Origin: Polytrichum commune
Taxonomy: Eukaryota > Streptophyta > Polytrichopsida > Polytrichales > Polytrichaceae
Reading direction: 5' to 3'
DNA: 64,000 nt
NCBI GenBank assembly: GCA_950295325.1
Contig: OX485807.1
Location: 5,212,501-5,276,500, forward strand
Shown: piece by piece, positions 34,682-46,914 of the stretch
How the letters are laid out: each line of letters begins with the position of its first letter
Numbering within the stretch: position 1 is the stretch's first letter
Made by a program: the position numbers and the translations under genes
Notes under the pieces: generated by a model
The model's database searches: none
Seen by the model: the letters and a program-made list of their open reading frames with translations, nothing else
Told to the model about the DNA's origin: nothing

Positions 34682-37600
34682 CTACACATAGTAAATCATG
34701 CCAACCTCAATCAAGCTGATGTGGGGAATGCTGAGAGTCATGGCAGGATCGCGGCAGTTCCGCCGCAGGAATGTATACACGACATTAATTGCTAACTTCT
34801 TCAAAAACGAGGAGGATTTCTTCGCTTTCACGTACGAGTGGCCCATCACATATGCTACCCCAGCCTCCTTGGCTTCGATCAAGTCCGCCAATTCCTTCCG
34901 AATCTCGGGATCCATGTCACCATCCTCACTCTTGGGAAGCTCAAAATGCACACGCTTCTTCCGTCCAAAGCTCGGTGACCGGATCCTCTCCAAAGACTGC
35001 AGAATGACCCACGTTGCACAAATATCAAAACGCTTGCCATCAACGGAGATCGTGCAAAGTGAAGATAAAAAAGAGGGTGGGTAAGCTAAGCAGATGGAAT
35101 GTTTAGAGTTATCCTTTAACTCAAACGGCACTTTTCGCTGGGAGTTGGCCCCCTGTGAGTTTCCACTGGTTGGTTTGCATACAAGATCAGAGATTTCTTT
35201 CCACTTTTTGTAGGGCATGCTCGGAGGTAGTGTTTGGGTTTCAACGAAGAGTAACCTATTTTGTGAGGTTTGTTGAGGGTTAAACACATTTCAGGTCCTC
35301 TTGGTAATCCAAAAGTGAGTTTGCCCCTCAATGAACATGTGTAGAATGTTTTTTGTTAAAACTTCCACACTACCTCCAAGCAGGCACCGAAAACTTACTG
35401 AACATGGTGGCTGCGGTAAGGTATGCAGGTGTTGTTCGGTTACTTTTCTTAATCGGACACCTATGTTTGATTGATGTGTGATTAGGCGAGGATCAAATAA
35501 CAAACACCATAAAGACACATGTTTAAAAGAGATTGGATCACGTCTGCAAATTTTATTAACTACTCCACACTCAATAGTGAACACAGTTGGGAGGACGGTC
35601 CAATCCATGTAAATTAAGGAATCAACAAAACGTGCATTTTCAATCACCATAACCAAATCAGGGGAGGTCTGATTTTCCATACGGTTTTGTCGATGCTTCA
35701 TCATAGATTTGCTATTGAAACACACGTTTCATTGTGTAAATCTAATCAGTATAGAAGTTGGAGAACACGAAAATTGAAGCAAATAACACTCACATCCTTA
35801 TGCAAAAAACCGCCTCCTGACTAAAAGCCATGTTGAGTTAGAGGGATAACTCGATTGTAAATAGAAAGATGTGAGGGTGAGGCGTATACTCGCCTGCATG
35901 CTGTCTCCATTAGAAGTTGGAAGTGATGCCGTCCTCTCTTCAATGTGGTTGAGGGAAAAAGGAAGTGACGATGTGGTCAAAGAACTATTCGGAGCAGTGC
36001 CCATCACAGTCATTCGACCATCGAGTGAAATTTCACTGCTGGATGGTATCCAAGGTGCTGCACCTTCCGTTTGGATAAACTCTGCCAAGTTTAATATCAG
36101 CCGGTTCTCAAAATTGCTGTCGTCTGCATGTACATCTTTATAACCATACCGCACCACGCATCTGAGTCACCAACCGCATGTTGTTTTGTCAGTGAATGAC
36201 TTCCCTTCAACAATTATGTCCAGCCAAAAACCTCTTAAACAAGTCCAACCTCTCTTTAGTCCAACCCAAAAAAGTGAAAATTTAATGCCAGAACTACGGG
36301 TGGCAAACAAAATACTTTACCACCCTACCAGAAAATGCGATAGGGAAAAGACACTACAAAGAAAAGTGGCGTTAGATGAAACCTCCCAAATGACAAGTCA
36401 TAGGAGGCGTGTCACCAAATACCCATTTTTGCGTTGCCAAAGTGGTCTCAACCAGTGTTGGTTGTGGTATATAGATGAATGCATGGTATCAATAATCAAG
36501 GTCAATAATGGTATCAAAGAACCTACCTGTGTATATCAAAATTGTAATACTAGTCGAATATTGATATTTGGTGGGTATCTCAAGATGAGAAAATCATTGT
36601 ATACCCAAGATATTATTTGGGTCTATACCATTCTAAACAATATTGATATTTGGGCGATTTTACCTAGGTATGAAGGCTCTTTGCATGTTATATAGACATG
36701 GATGGTATTGAAAACAAAAACAAAAAAAAACCGTCAAATACCTATACCCAAACGCTATCAGAAAAGGTGAAATTCTCATTATAGACACACCCGAATGGTA
36801 TGAAAAAGAGACGAACATGAGACGTGTCATTTGGGAGGGGGAGGTGTCATCTTACAACAAAAACGAGTGAGAGAGAGGCTGACCTGTACATGCGGTAGTC
36901 TTTGGGGCCAACACGGCCAACCAAGTACCGCTCATTGTGAGGCACATAAGGAACCGGCACCGATTTCATGCACACAAAAACCAAGACTTCATGGAAGGCT
37001 GGCAAGTTGGTGACAAAGTGTGAGAAAATAGCCGGCACACCCGTCACGAGCTCCGTGTAGATCAACCCGATTCCCGGTACGCGCACAATACCGAGGCTGG
37101 GACCAAGGGTGAGCAACCACTTCATGGAAACCTTGTTCTGCACATCGAATTCGTATTTCTTTGTCGTGCCGTAGTGCCACACGTACATAATGAACATGAA
37201 GATGCCAGCCAGAACCAGGGGAACCCAGCCTCCTTGTGGGACTTTGAACAAAGCAGAGGAGATGTAAAGCAGCTCAATTGAGCCAAAGACAAAGAAGAAG
37301 CACAAAGCAATCAGAATGCTGCGTTGCCACACAATCACCATCACCAAGGTCATCAAAAATGTGGTCACTAGCATCACCGTCATTACCGCGATCCCTGCAC
37401 CAAGCACAGAAAGAGCCTGTTGTTGTCAACTTGTGCATACTCATGGCATGCCAAAATGAGTTTGGCCCTCCATGCACCGATATAGAAAGTTCTACACCAA
37501 CTCCAAGCGTGCACCGAACATGGTAAGTGTTGCATGCAAAACAACCAACTCCCGACCCTAACTGCAGTCAAATTTAAAGGATAACACTGTTATCCTTTAA

Positions 37601-40600
37601 GTCTCTCATAACTAATGATTTGGTGGGGAGTTTCGCCCCACTTTTGACAATTTACAATGTTTAAGGAGTAGTCAAGTGGTAGTACCAGAACATCCAATTT
37701 GGGTAAAATTAAGGGGAGGCTTTGGCCAAAATACAACTATCTAAACAAGAATTCCATGTCAAACTTTTGAAGACACCTAGTATGGTGCTCTCATAAGTTT
37801 AACAAAGAGTTCATTTTTATACAATCATCTCTTGGCCAAGGTCAAACCACCTCGGTTTCCAATACCACTTGCACACTTCTTTTGAACGTTAAAAATCGTC
37901 AAAAGTGGGGCGAAATTCCCTCACAACTCCCCAACCATCTCTCCCATGGCACAAAAAAGCAGAATTCCCAGGGCACTCACAGATACGGTTGCAAGTATTC
38001 ATCATAACTCCTGGGGGGGGGTACACAAACTATAAAAAATCAGTAAAGAAATAAACCCAACATCGGTCGGGTTGAGATTGCCAAATTTAAAGAAGAATGG
38101 GCTACATGAGAAAACATGATAGAAAACTTACCATACGCATTGCCGATTTCAATGGTGTTTTGGAATCCCACAGTAAGAGACAGGGTGAGGATTAACATGA
38201 TCCAGTTGATTTCCGGGATGTATATCTGCCCATGTATGTCATTGGAGGTGTGCACCACTTTCACCCAAGGAAAGCAACCAAGTGCCTGGCACTGCTTAAT
38301 GATGGAGAATGTTGCAGAAATGACAGCTTGACTCCCTACAATTGATGCCAAGGTTGCCACCACAAACACAGGCCAGAATACAGGCTCTGTGCAAAAAAAC
38401 CATTGAACCATATCAATACCAGATCTCTAATGATACATACAACTGCAATGAGAAGCAGATGTGACAAAAACCTAACGTGAGAACATACAAAGTTGATTGC
38501 ACCAATTTAGATTTTGCGCCCAGTTAGTCCTTCATGGTCTATGGATAGCAAGGCTTAGTATAATGGAAATTGATTTGTGTTACACACAGGCATTAGATTG
38601 GAAGTTTGGTAGGTTCACACCCCTACTTCTGTGTTAAAAATTGAAATAAAAATTGGAAGAGCCCATCCTGTGACTGACAAAGCTTATAGTACTGCACAAC
38701 ATAGTTCTGCTTTGCTGTTACAACTTGAACAATTGTACAAAAAAAACAAATCTTGAAGTCCTTAGAAATGTGTCATGCTTGTTGCCTCACTTGGGATAGA
38801 GTTATAGAAGCCATGACTAACATCATTAAGATTCTTGGAGAGATAGGCCGCCTGTCCTATGTATCCCAGCAACAAGCAAGGGTACACAACACATGTAAAG
38901 GCAATCTGCATCACAAAACCAGGTACCAGATTTAGTCCACATTTTTAGGACCCCAAACCCTGAGTCCCACATTTGCTATTAGCATGCATTGAGGTTGTCA
39001 AAGGTGATAACATGAAATCTTTCTTTAGCTGATCAGTGGTGTTCATTGTAAGTTAATGAAGGAAGGGATAACCTTGATGGATGTCCGAGAAAAATGGCCC
39101 AGATCTGCATACATTGCCTCCGCTCCTGCACAAACATCCCCATGAGCAATTCACCTCTGAGCTTGAATTTGAAAACTTGAGCAAATCTTGAAAGTGCGGT
39201 GGGTTTTTTTTAGTGGGGAGACAGAAGTTCTTAAGCAAGCTATGATAAAATACTCATCATAACCAACCTGTGATGCAGAGAAGAATCCCACCAAGCGACA
39301 CCCAGCCATCCGTTCCAGCTACTCTGAAATAGTTATACATGTAGTAGGGGGATATTGCACGAAATATTTTTGGGTTATGGACAACCACGTTGTACATGCC
39401 AACGCTGCTAATGCAAAAGAGCCAAGCAAGCACAATGGGTGCAAACAGAAATGAAACACGGCGTGTTCCTATGTGCTGTAGCGCGAAAAGAAGCACCAAA
39501 ATGCAGCAAGAAACTGCCACAGTCACATCTGCAAAAATAATCCCACCATCCAATCACATGAATATGTGTCTCAGCATGAGGTACGAAGAAAAAAAGAAAG
39601 AAAAGAAAGACGACTCCGATGTTGCTACCGGCATGAATTATGGCCTTGCTACATTTTCAAGTTGGTCTTAAGTCTATATGTAATCCCAAAACGGGCATCA
39701 CGAAAAATAGAAGCCCTCCAGAAGACTACTGCCTCCTTTTGAAGGTGAACACTTTGAACTTCTATCTCACCCAAGAGCAAAGCCCCTAGGTTTCCACATG
39801 GTGGGTTGAAAATGACCGCTTCACCTGGATACCCCACTATGATTGCGTGGACTACATAGGTGGTAGAGTGCACCAAAAATCCAGTGCTAGGAAGGTCACC
39901 CATCCAAGTACTAACTTAATCCGGCCTTAGACAGCTTAACCTCCGAGTTCCAATGGGATCCAGTTTAAGGCCTTGGGTTTAAGCCAGCTTAGTCCAAAGA
40001 CGTACTTCTTTACATTCTCAACATACGAAAGGCATGAGCCCTGTATGCACCACATGATTTTTCCATACCTGGAGACTGTTGATGTATGTTAAGACAAGGT
40101 TCAATCCATCCATCATCAGGACACATAAATCCATCCACAAATCTCATTATGGATAAGTAAATTTCAATCCCAAGATTTCAGTAGGGGATTTTCTGCTTGC
40201 TAGCACAGTATGTTGTTGGGAAAGTACAGTATACAGTATTGTCCAAAGTAGAATGGTGTACGCATTCTACACTCATAATAGATCAAACCTAAGTAGGGAG
40301 AGAGTACCACAGCAGCCCAAACAACAACGATGATGAGACCAGCAAAAGACAAAATACTTTATATCAGTAGTGCATGAAAAAATAAAAATCAGTTGATCAA
40401 TGAAGAGAAATTGTTTGAAAATACAGAGTTTTAGGTCTATCATGAAGGTTTACTCACTTTGTCCCAACTTAGGTGCTGCAACGTGGATACCCGAAATTGC
40501 TGAGAGAACTGCCACAACCAAATAGCACATATCACACATCAAGAAAACTAGCAAGTGCAGTAAACCCCTGACACTGTCAAATGCCAGAACAATATTTTTG

Positions 40601-42418
40601 CAAGGAACAAGTTTGAAGCCTACTTTTCTCAAGCAAGTTACTCAGCTCCATGTCTCATCAATTTTCTTAGTACAGGCCAAGTATTTCTGCTTACACAGTG
40701 GAATATTCTTCACATAGTTCTCATAACTGCACTAGGCAGATGTACATGGAAACTCCAATAAATTGCGGCATTCAGCAACCCTGCAGTACTCGTTGACCGA
40801 GAGGTGTAAAGATTTAGGGAACACCAGCAACAGTTCCAAAACCCATCAGTAGACGACCTGTTACCTGAAATTGCAGGAGTCAAGACCCCGTCTCCAATCA
40901 CCATACAAGTTCCCAGGAGAACAATGATGAGAAGTCCATGCCTGAGAATCCCATATTTCTCTAAGAGTTTCCTCACCCATAAACCCCTTGGGGTCTCAGG
41001 AGGCTGTTCCAGTTTGTATGTGGAGAGCTCAACATCCGCTGTTTGCTGGTTTAGTATCAGGCTCAGCTTTGCATGCCGACACAGTAGAGAATAGAGTGCA
41101 AAAGTTCCCCCTGTCACGAAGAAATTGTCACAATAAGCAAGAGCAAACCTTTTGCAATGTGAAAACCATAGAGCCCAAAGACAAAACCCCTGTGAGAGAG
41201 ACCCCAACACAATATGAACTAATTAGTAGCACTCTACCCAATAAGAACGATAAAATAGGGGTTGTGATGACTTCCACAATCACTCCTGAAAGTCCATTCA
41301 TTTACCTTTATAACTGTGACACGCCATTGAAAGTTTGCAATCTACTGCTAATAATAAACTTGACAAGTTTCAAAGCTAGCAAAGCCCAAGAATTCTTCTA
41401 ACCTTCTCCATTGTCGTCGGCGCTGAGAACGATGAGAGAATATTTGATGACAGGAATCAAGGTTAGCGTCCAAATGATGAACGACAACACCCCATAAATT
41501 TCATCCTCGGTCACATGCGAACGAAGATTGCCTGCAAACGTGCTGCGGAAGACGTAGAGAGGCGACACACTGAGGTCTCCATATACCACCCCAAAGCTTT
41601 GATACGCAAGCGCTAAAGCCCCAAGAATAGATGCCTTTCGAGAGTACTGCACATCCAGTCAGCAACTATCAGTGTCCATGTCATCTCAGCCTTTCACCAA
41701 TAGTGATGCCATGTTCCATAATTTCCTAGTCAGCCATCTCCCCCGAATTCTTCTAATATCTGCACTAGATTGCCTAGCGCCTGTTGCAAAAATTTGCAAC
41801 AATCTCAACAGCCAATGAAACAAAGCTATCTGAATATTCATCAGAAGATGCTTCGCCATGATGGAGTGCAATTTCACTAATCTCACACCCTATTTCTCTC
41901 TCTAGTAATGGTGATGGACCAACACCTGCATGGTCAAGTAAGATTATCTTCAAGAGTGCAGACACAAAACAACCGCCCATCCTGAAGTCCCGGTCTGTAA
42001 AGGAATTTGTTAAATTTAAGACCAATTTGCCCATACCACTGCCATCTCCGCGATGATCACCCATGCAGTTCACAGAGAGAGAAAATTGCAATAATCTCAA
42101 CAGCTAATACAACAAAGTTCCCTGATGATTCATTAAAACATGATTCGGCATGATGGAGTGCAATGTCACTAGTCTCACACCCCGTTTCTCTAGTAATGGT
42201 GATGGACCAACACCTTCATGGTTAAGTAAGATGATTCTTAAGAGCGGAGACACAAAACAGTTGGCCATCCTAAATTTCCAGTCTGTTGAAGAATTTGTTG
42301 AATTTTTCAAACTAATTTGCGCATACCATTTCCATGTCTGCGATGATCACACATGCAGTTCAGAAAGAGATGGGGGGTAGAGGATGGTAACCTGATGGCT
42401 TCCAGACTCCAGATCCAT
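34682..42418 (-). CDS. HAK/KUP: HAK/KUP/KT family potassium transporter
   Basis: Eleven coding exons (minus strand): 42418-42392, 41646-41403, 41110-40865, 40508-40458, 39528-39268, 39125-39073, 38905-38791, 38386-38132, 37394-36884, 36161-35894, 34996-34682. Every phase closes and the sum is 2346 bases, 781 residues plus stop, the usual family size. Exon 1 gives MDLESGSHQ. Family signatures follow: [29 protein letters not shown] (split over exons 2-3), [29 protein letters not shown] and the C-terminal [15 protein letters not shown]. The many hydrophobic stretches fit the family's 10-12 membrane helices. These proteins carry K+ (some also Cs+ or Na+) into the cytosol with H+. All introns are GT-AG except the last, which starts GC. 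I cannot tell high-affinity HAK5 from KUP subtypes. Confidence 0.95.
35891..35896 (-). other. GC splice donor of the last KUP intron
   Basis: On the minus strand the exon end CAG is followed by GCGAGT. The reading frame, the phase (0) and the fit to the next exon at 34996 all require a border here. AG/GC(A/G)AGT is the known consensus for GC-AG introns. No GT nearby gives the right phase. Confidence 0.75.
36382..36842. mobile_element. Inverted-repeat MITE in KUP intron 9
   Basis: cctcccaaatgacaagtc near 36382 is repeated inverted as gacgtgtcatttgggaggg ending near 36842. The pair lies within the intron 36162-36883 and explains most of its length. Confidence 0.5.
37619..37935. mobile_element. 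Inverted-repeat MITE in KUP intron 8
   Basis: ggtggggagtttcgccccac plus ttttgacaatt at the left is matched in inverted orientation by aatcgtcaaaagtggggcga, then aattccctcacaactcccca, at the right. It lies within the intron 37395-38131. Confidence 0.65.
39861..39985 (-). mobile_element. 5S rRNA-derived SINE (or 5S pseudogene) in KUP intron 4
   Basis: On the minus strand this stretch aligns with plant 5S rRNA from memory: GGATCCCATTGGAACTC, then GGTTAAGCTGTCTAAGG (A box), then TAGTACTTGGATGGGTGACC (intermediate element and C box) and GGTGCACTC near the 3' end. Several internal changes exclude a functional 5S gene. Non-5S sequence continues downstream to about 39650, as expected for a 5S-headed (SINE3-like) retroposon. 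It lies in the intron 39529-40457. Confidence 0.75.
41788..42375. repeat. 292-bp tandem duplication in KUP intron 1
   Basis: Copies 41788-42079 and 42080-42375 share blocks such as catgatggagtgcaat, tagtaatggtgatggaccaa and gcgatgatcac. Divergence is clearly visible, so the duplication is not recent. The second copy ends next to the first-exon donor. Confidence 0.85.
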
Positions 42419-42688
42419 GACCAGTCTGGCGACGTGAGGCTGCTGCCAGGAATGTTTCTAGAGTAAAGAAGAATCAAACTTGTTGCACGCACTGAAATTA
42501 CTGGCAAACAGTGCGGCGCCTGCGTGAAGAAGGGTGACCACGCAGAACTAACATCATGCCCACGCAGAAGCGGCAAAGGGTGTAATCCATGCCCACGGTT
42601 GGGTGACTCCCTCCTTGAATCCTTTCTCTCTGGCCTTCGTCCGCCTCACGCCCACCACCACCACCGTCGTCTTACAACAAGCCCCCAA

Positions 42689-42736
42689 CCTCCGATTCTC
42701 GCTGCCTCCGATTCTCGCTGCCTCCGATTCTCGCTG
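42689..42736. repeat. 16-bp tandem repeat, three perfect units, KUP leader region
   Basis: The unit cctccgattctcgctg occurs three times in a row, in the C/T-rich (on +) sequence upstream of the KUP start codon. Confidence 0.9.
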
Positions 42737-42910
42737 CCTCCTCTCACTGCCACCGACTCTTACATATTTCTTGCATGATCTCCGCCGACAGAGAGAACCA
42801 GAGAGTACCAACCCCCAATCTCACTCACGCTCCACAGGACCTACTGGGTTGTTCAAATCTTGAATTCATCCACTGAAGATCCTAAGAGCTTCTGAACCAG
42901 GTTGACAGAA

Positions 42911-43260
42911 TTTCTCAAAAACCCCGAGCTCCTCAGATGCAACTCCACTCCACTTGTCCCCAAACCTCCGAGATTCACCGAGGAGTTAGACTGTCTAATT
43001 GCAGAATCCCAAAATAGTACCACCCAGAGATATAAAGTGGAGCATGCGGACATACCCATTCACCATTCACCACCGAGAGCTAAACTTTCTCCAAAACCCC
43101 GAGCTCCTCGGATGTCGTCACATGCAACCCCACTTGTCCCCAAACCTCCGAGATTCACCGCAGAGTTCTGCCTAACTCCAGAATCCCAAACTTGCACCAA
43201 GCCAGCTAAAGTGGATCATCCGGACATACCCACTCACACCCATTCACCAAGAGCTGAGAA
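42911..43260. repeat. 175-bp tandem duplication upstream of KUP
   Basis: Copies begin at 42911 and 43086. Shared blocks are aaaccccgagctcctc, cacttgtccccaaacctcc, gagattcaccg and cggacatacccactc or a variant. The region is probably 5' UTR or promoter of the minus-strand transporter. Confidence 0.8.
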
Positions 43261-43822
43261 TTCGACAAGCTGAGAGAATCCGGCCACCACTAGAGTTCCC
43301 GAGTGGCACTAAGAAGGCCAGAATTCCGCTAACCTCAACAAGCTTCTTCAACAAAACTCGATGTGAACACTGAGAAATAACCCCAAAACCTCACCTTGGC
43401 TCCAAATCCTCGGTGCAACAAAAATACTACTGAGCTACAACACCCGAAAACCAAGTTACGGGAATTCCCCACCACCTCAGCCACTCGCACATACACAGCT
43501 CACTCACTCACTCAACTCAGTGGGAGGGTAAACTCGGCCGCAAAAGAATCCACCGAATGGAACCAATTGGAACAAAATCCCAGTGAGTAACGAGCCACCA
43601 GGTGGGAGCCCCACAAACTGGTAGGCTCTCGGCAGACAGGAACGCGACTGCGCCGGGCGCGCTCTCTAAACTAAAACCAAATTCCACCACCTCATCATCG
43701 CCCCGTCCTCCTCATCACAGCTCGAACCTCCACCAGCCCCCACCCAAGTCCCGCTTGCACAGACAGCCCTAGCCTTGACACAAATAGAACCCACCCGGCT
43801 CACTGGCTACTACATATGATGC

Positions 43823-43833
43823 TATATTTATAA
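43823..43833 (-). promoter_or_regulatory. Candidate TATA box for KUP
   Basis: The minus strand reads TCTTATAAATATA, a good TATA match, followed by GC-rich leader-like sequence. It is about 1.4 kb upstream of the start codon, so a 5' UTR intron or a nearer start site is also possible. Confidence 0.3.
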
Positions 43834-45320
43834 GACGACGACAACATGATGATAGCTGGATGAATGCTCACCCAAACCTCTGCAAATTCGAAAGAGTCAC
43901 TCATGGCAACTCACTGCCTGAGCACTGATACTTAATCTCTTGATGACAGTAAGTTATAAGTTGTCGCCGCTTGAATCATCACTCAAGTTGCACTGAATGA
44001 CGAGTGCACCTTCTTAATTGGCCTCTTCTCCGGCCTCCACCGGGTGCGACCCGCACCTTGGAATTGTTCGAGATGGAAGATTTGGAGCATAATGCTCATG
44101 TGGTGCCTGCAGACAGACAGGGACGATGCTTCTTGATATAGCGTCGCAACGGCCGACCGATTGCTAGCGACCAGAAAACATCACCAGATCTGCTGGACGA
44201 ATCATCACAAGAGTAAAGAGTAAGAGTAATGTGAGTAAGTTATTCGTCCCAAGCATTCCAAAGGAAGAAGCTGGACCGAAGATCGGTGCAGTGCGAAAGG
44301 AAGCTCCAAGACCCCCTTCCTTCTCTCGCTCGCCCCGGAAGACCCTAATTCCGAAGACCCCCCCCTCCCTTCCCCCTCGCGCTTCCCAAGACCCCCCCCC
44401 CGGCCTGGAAGGTGCCATCCTCAGAAAGCGCCCCTGGAAGACCGTATGCCTTGCAGAGGACATTACATTCTTCATTCTCCTTGCGGCTACTATGGGACCG
44501 GGACATCTTACGTATTACTTTACTCCTTTCCATGCCCCCCACTCTCGCTTGTTTGTTCTCCCTCTTTATTAAGACACATTTGGCCGCGCATGAACGTGTC
44601 GTACTATCCGAATGTTGAATTCTCAATAATTATGATATTTTGGTCACCATTGTCGTATTGTTGAGGGCTTTGCAAGGAATTGGTGTGTTTGATCTAGAAT
44701 GTCATTTTTTGTGTACATAATGAAGACATGTAAGTATTGTGCATTGAAGAAACATGTCCACAATGTTTTCCAAGGCTTATAAAACTAGTATCCAAATCAC
44801 TTTAAATTCTTTGGCCAAGTTTGTATTGAACCGGCACCGCACACCCGTTTTAATATCTCCACTATGATGTCAAATGTTTGCACACATCATGTCCACAGTC
44901 TTTCAATATTCACTCACCTACATATTAGCTAAACAACGAGTATGAGTGACAACATATGAAGCACGAGTGTTTACATTTATGAAAATTGTCAAACAATAGA
45001 GTCACTTCAATTGTGATTAAAATGTTTCCTAAGGTTCCCCTAGATGTTCCAAAGCACTAATCACATATAAACCTTGAAATATATGTGGGTCCCATAATTG
45101 ATGTACATTAATTTCCTCTATTATATGACAAATCAAACCTAAAACAAGTCATAGCTGTAGTATGGAGGTAAATTAACTCTATAATGTTTGGTCAATGAGA
45201 AATGCTTTGTCAATCAAAGTATTATATAATCAGGTGCCGTGATAGGGAGGTTAGATTGATGTCACGGTAGCCAATGTTTTTTGGATTCGTAACTCAAGAC
45301 GTTACATTGTTCATGTGGAT
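43834..45320. other. Spacer upstream of KUP
   Basis: Contains a C-rich low-complexity tract (about 44340-44410) with overlapping short frames on both strands and no recognised domain. The rest is AT-rich and empty as far as I can see. Confidence 0.4.
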
Positions 45321-45321
45321 G

Positions 45322-45623
45322 TCACACACGTCCAAAAATGTTAGTTTTGGAACAAAGATTAACAAACAAAGGTAAAAGAATTTTGACCCTTTGACATGTA
45401 CCTAATTTCAAAGAGTTTGGTTTCAGTGCGTGATCAACTTCAATCCAAGATGGCGGTTTTGCAAGGCTTGAAACTTCCATTTTAGAGAGTAGTTTTCACC
45501 ATAAAAAAGAGGGCGAACCTTGAAACTAAGCTCCTTGAAGTTAGGTACATGTCAAGGCCAATATTCTTTTACCTTGGCTTACCAAACTCCATTTCGAAAC
45601 CAACCTTGTCGAACATGTGTGGC
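45322..45623. mobile_element. Inverted-repeat MITE, family J
   Basis: Arms of roughly 80 bp are inverted. The left arm contains tgttagttttggaac, aaggtaaaagaat and gacatgtacctaa; the right arm carries their complements in reverse order (ttaggtacatgtcaag, attcttttacctt, gaaaccaacc). Confidence 0.65.
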
Positions 45624-46529
45624 CTTCCCTTCAGTCCCTTATGGGCTAAACCTTACATACTAGGTATCTTTGGCCACAAATGCAACGATAATGGGTCATG
45701 TAGTTAGTCATTTGTAAGGCTAAAGTTGATATGTTACGTGAGGGAGGTGACTTTAACTTACATAACAACACTAGAGAGGAAATTATCTCATTCAAGCATA
45801 TCTCTCATCTAAACCAAAATAAAAACTTGATTCCCTTATGGACTAAATTAATTGGGGGTGTTAGAAACTAATTCTAGTGTTGAATATATTATAATTAGCA
45901 ATCCCTAATTTGCTTACCATTTCAGGGTTTTCATGTTGGATGGATGAGAGGTACACTTGTATGCAATTATTCCCTCTCCAACATTATCAAGCCTTGTGGT
46001 CCCTCACCCTAGGTAGGAGAATAATACCGGGCATGGAGTAAACATGTTGTGATTCACAAAAAACCATGACTTAAGATTTAGTACCACGGCAAGGTCCCCA
46101 TGGAACATGCCATCTCTTTTTATATAGAAAGAATGAGAGAGCATGAGACTTTGCAATGTCATATGTATTGCCGCGATTTGATTTTCTTCATATTTGTCAA
46201 CTTGCATAATGATTCTACTTTTGGTCAACACTACATAATATGAGCAAGGCTATGAAACCGGTAATTGCACTAATTGATTACATACTTTCAGGTAACTCCT
46301 TTATACACAAGGACATGGGTGTGAGGAAAACCTACACAAGAAACAAGCTTCTTGTTTAATGTATAGAAGCTTTGCGTATATGAGTGTATGATGCCTTCGC
46401 CCTTTTTCGTTTAAAGCTCATGTCCCTCCAAAACATGTAATATTCCCACACCTATGCATGACACGTATCACTAATGTGTCATGTTATTTGGCATCGGAGT
46501 CAAAGTATTTGACATGGCTTGTGAAAGGA
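45624..46529. other. Spacer without recognisable gene
   Basis: AT-rich sequence; only short frames and nothing I can assign. Confidence 0.4.
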
Positions 46530-46750
46530 CGACACTAAATGTTGTATTTACCGTCACTTACTATTTGGAATTGCGCAATGCTATAACTATTTACTGTATA
46601 TCTCATGTTTTGCCAACAAAGGTCAAATTGGTTGTTTGCACATTATAGAACATTAACATCTTTACTTGGTAAACAATTATAACAACAATAAAAAGATACA
46701 ACATTGTATAACTACAAATAGCGAGTGACACTAAATACAATATTTAGTGT
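46530..46750. mobile_element. CACTAAAT-flanked MITE, family E, copy 1
   Basis: It matches 49738-49950 along its length: actatttggaatt, acattatagaacattaaca, ctttacttggtaaa, ctccaaatag-like end. Both copies end in a gacactaaata/tatttagtgt palindrome. Confidence 0.65.
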
Positions 46751-46816
46751 ATTTCTTGACTTGTAACAAAATATGGTAACCGCATGAACATTACAGTAAT
46801 TTAAACACATAATAAC

Positions 46817-46914
46817 TACACAAAATATGATATTTAGTGTTTGATTAGATTTAGTGTTTTACCACCCTACTCTGCTCAACACTAATTTTCAATTCTTTGA
46901 TAATTAGTGTTAGA
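46817..46914. mobile_element. CACTAAAT-palindrome element, copy F2
   Basis: Inverted homologue of 32168-32263, with the shared blocks tttagtgtttgatta, ctgctcaacactaa and caattctttgataatta. Two copies 14 kb apart support a mobile origin. Confidence 0.55.

Noticed and set aside
35291-35725. 144-residue minus-strand frame in the last KUP intron
   Set aside because: It has no family resemblance to the transporter C-terminus and does not fit the exon phases; the exons on both sides join directly.
39861-39985. Functional 5S rRNA gene
   Set aside because: Too many internal changes against the very conserved plant 5S sequence, and it sits singly in an intron.
44164-44572. Overlapping frames of 103 and 113 residues on both strands
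   Set aside because: They come from a C-rich low-complexity tract; no splice-linked neighbour or domain.
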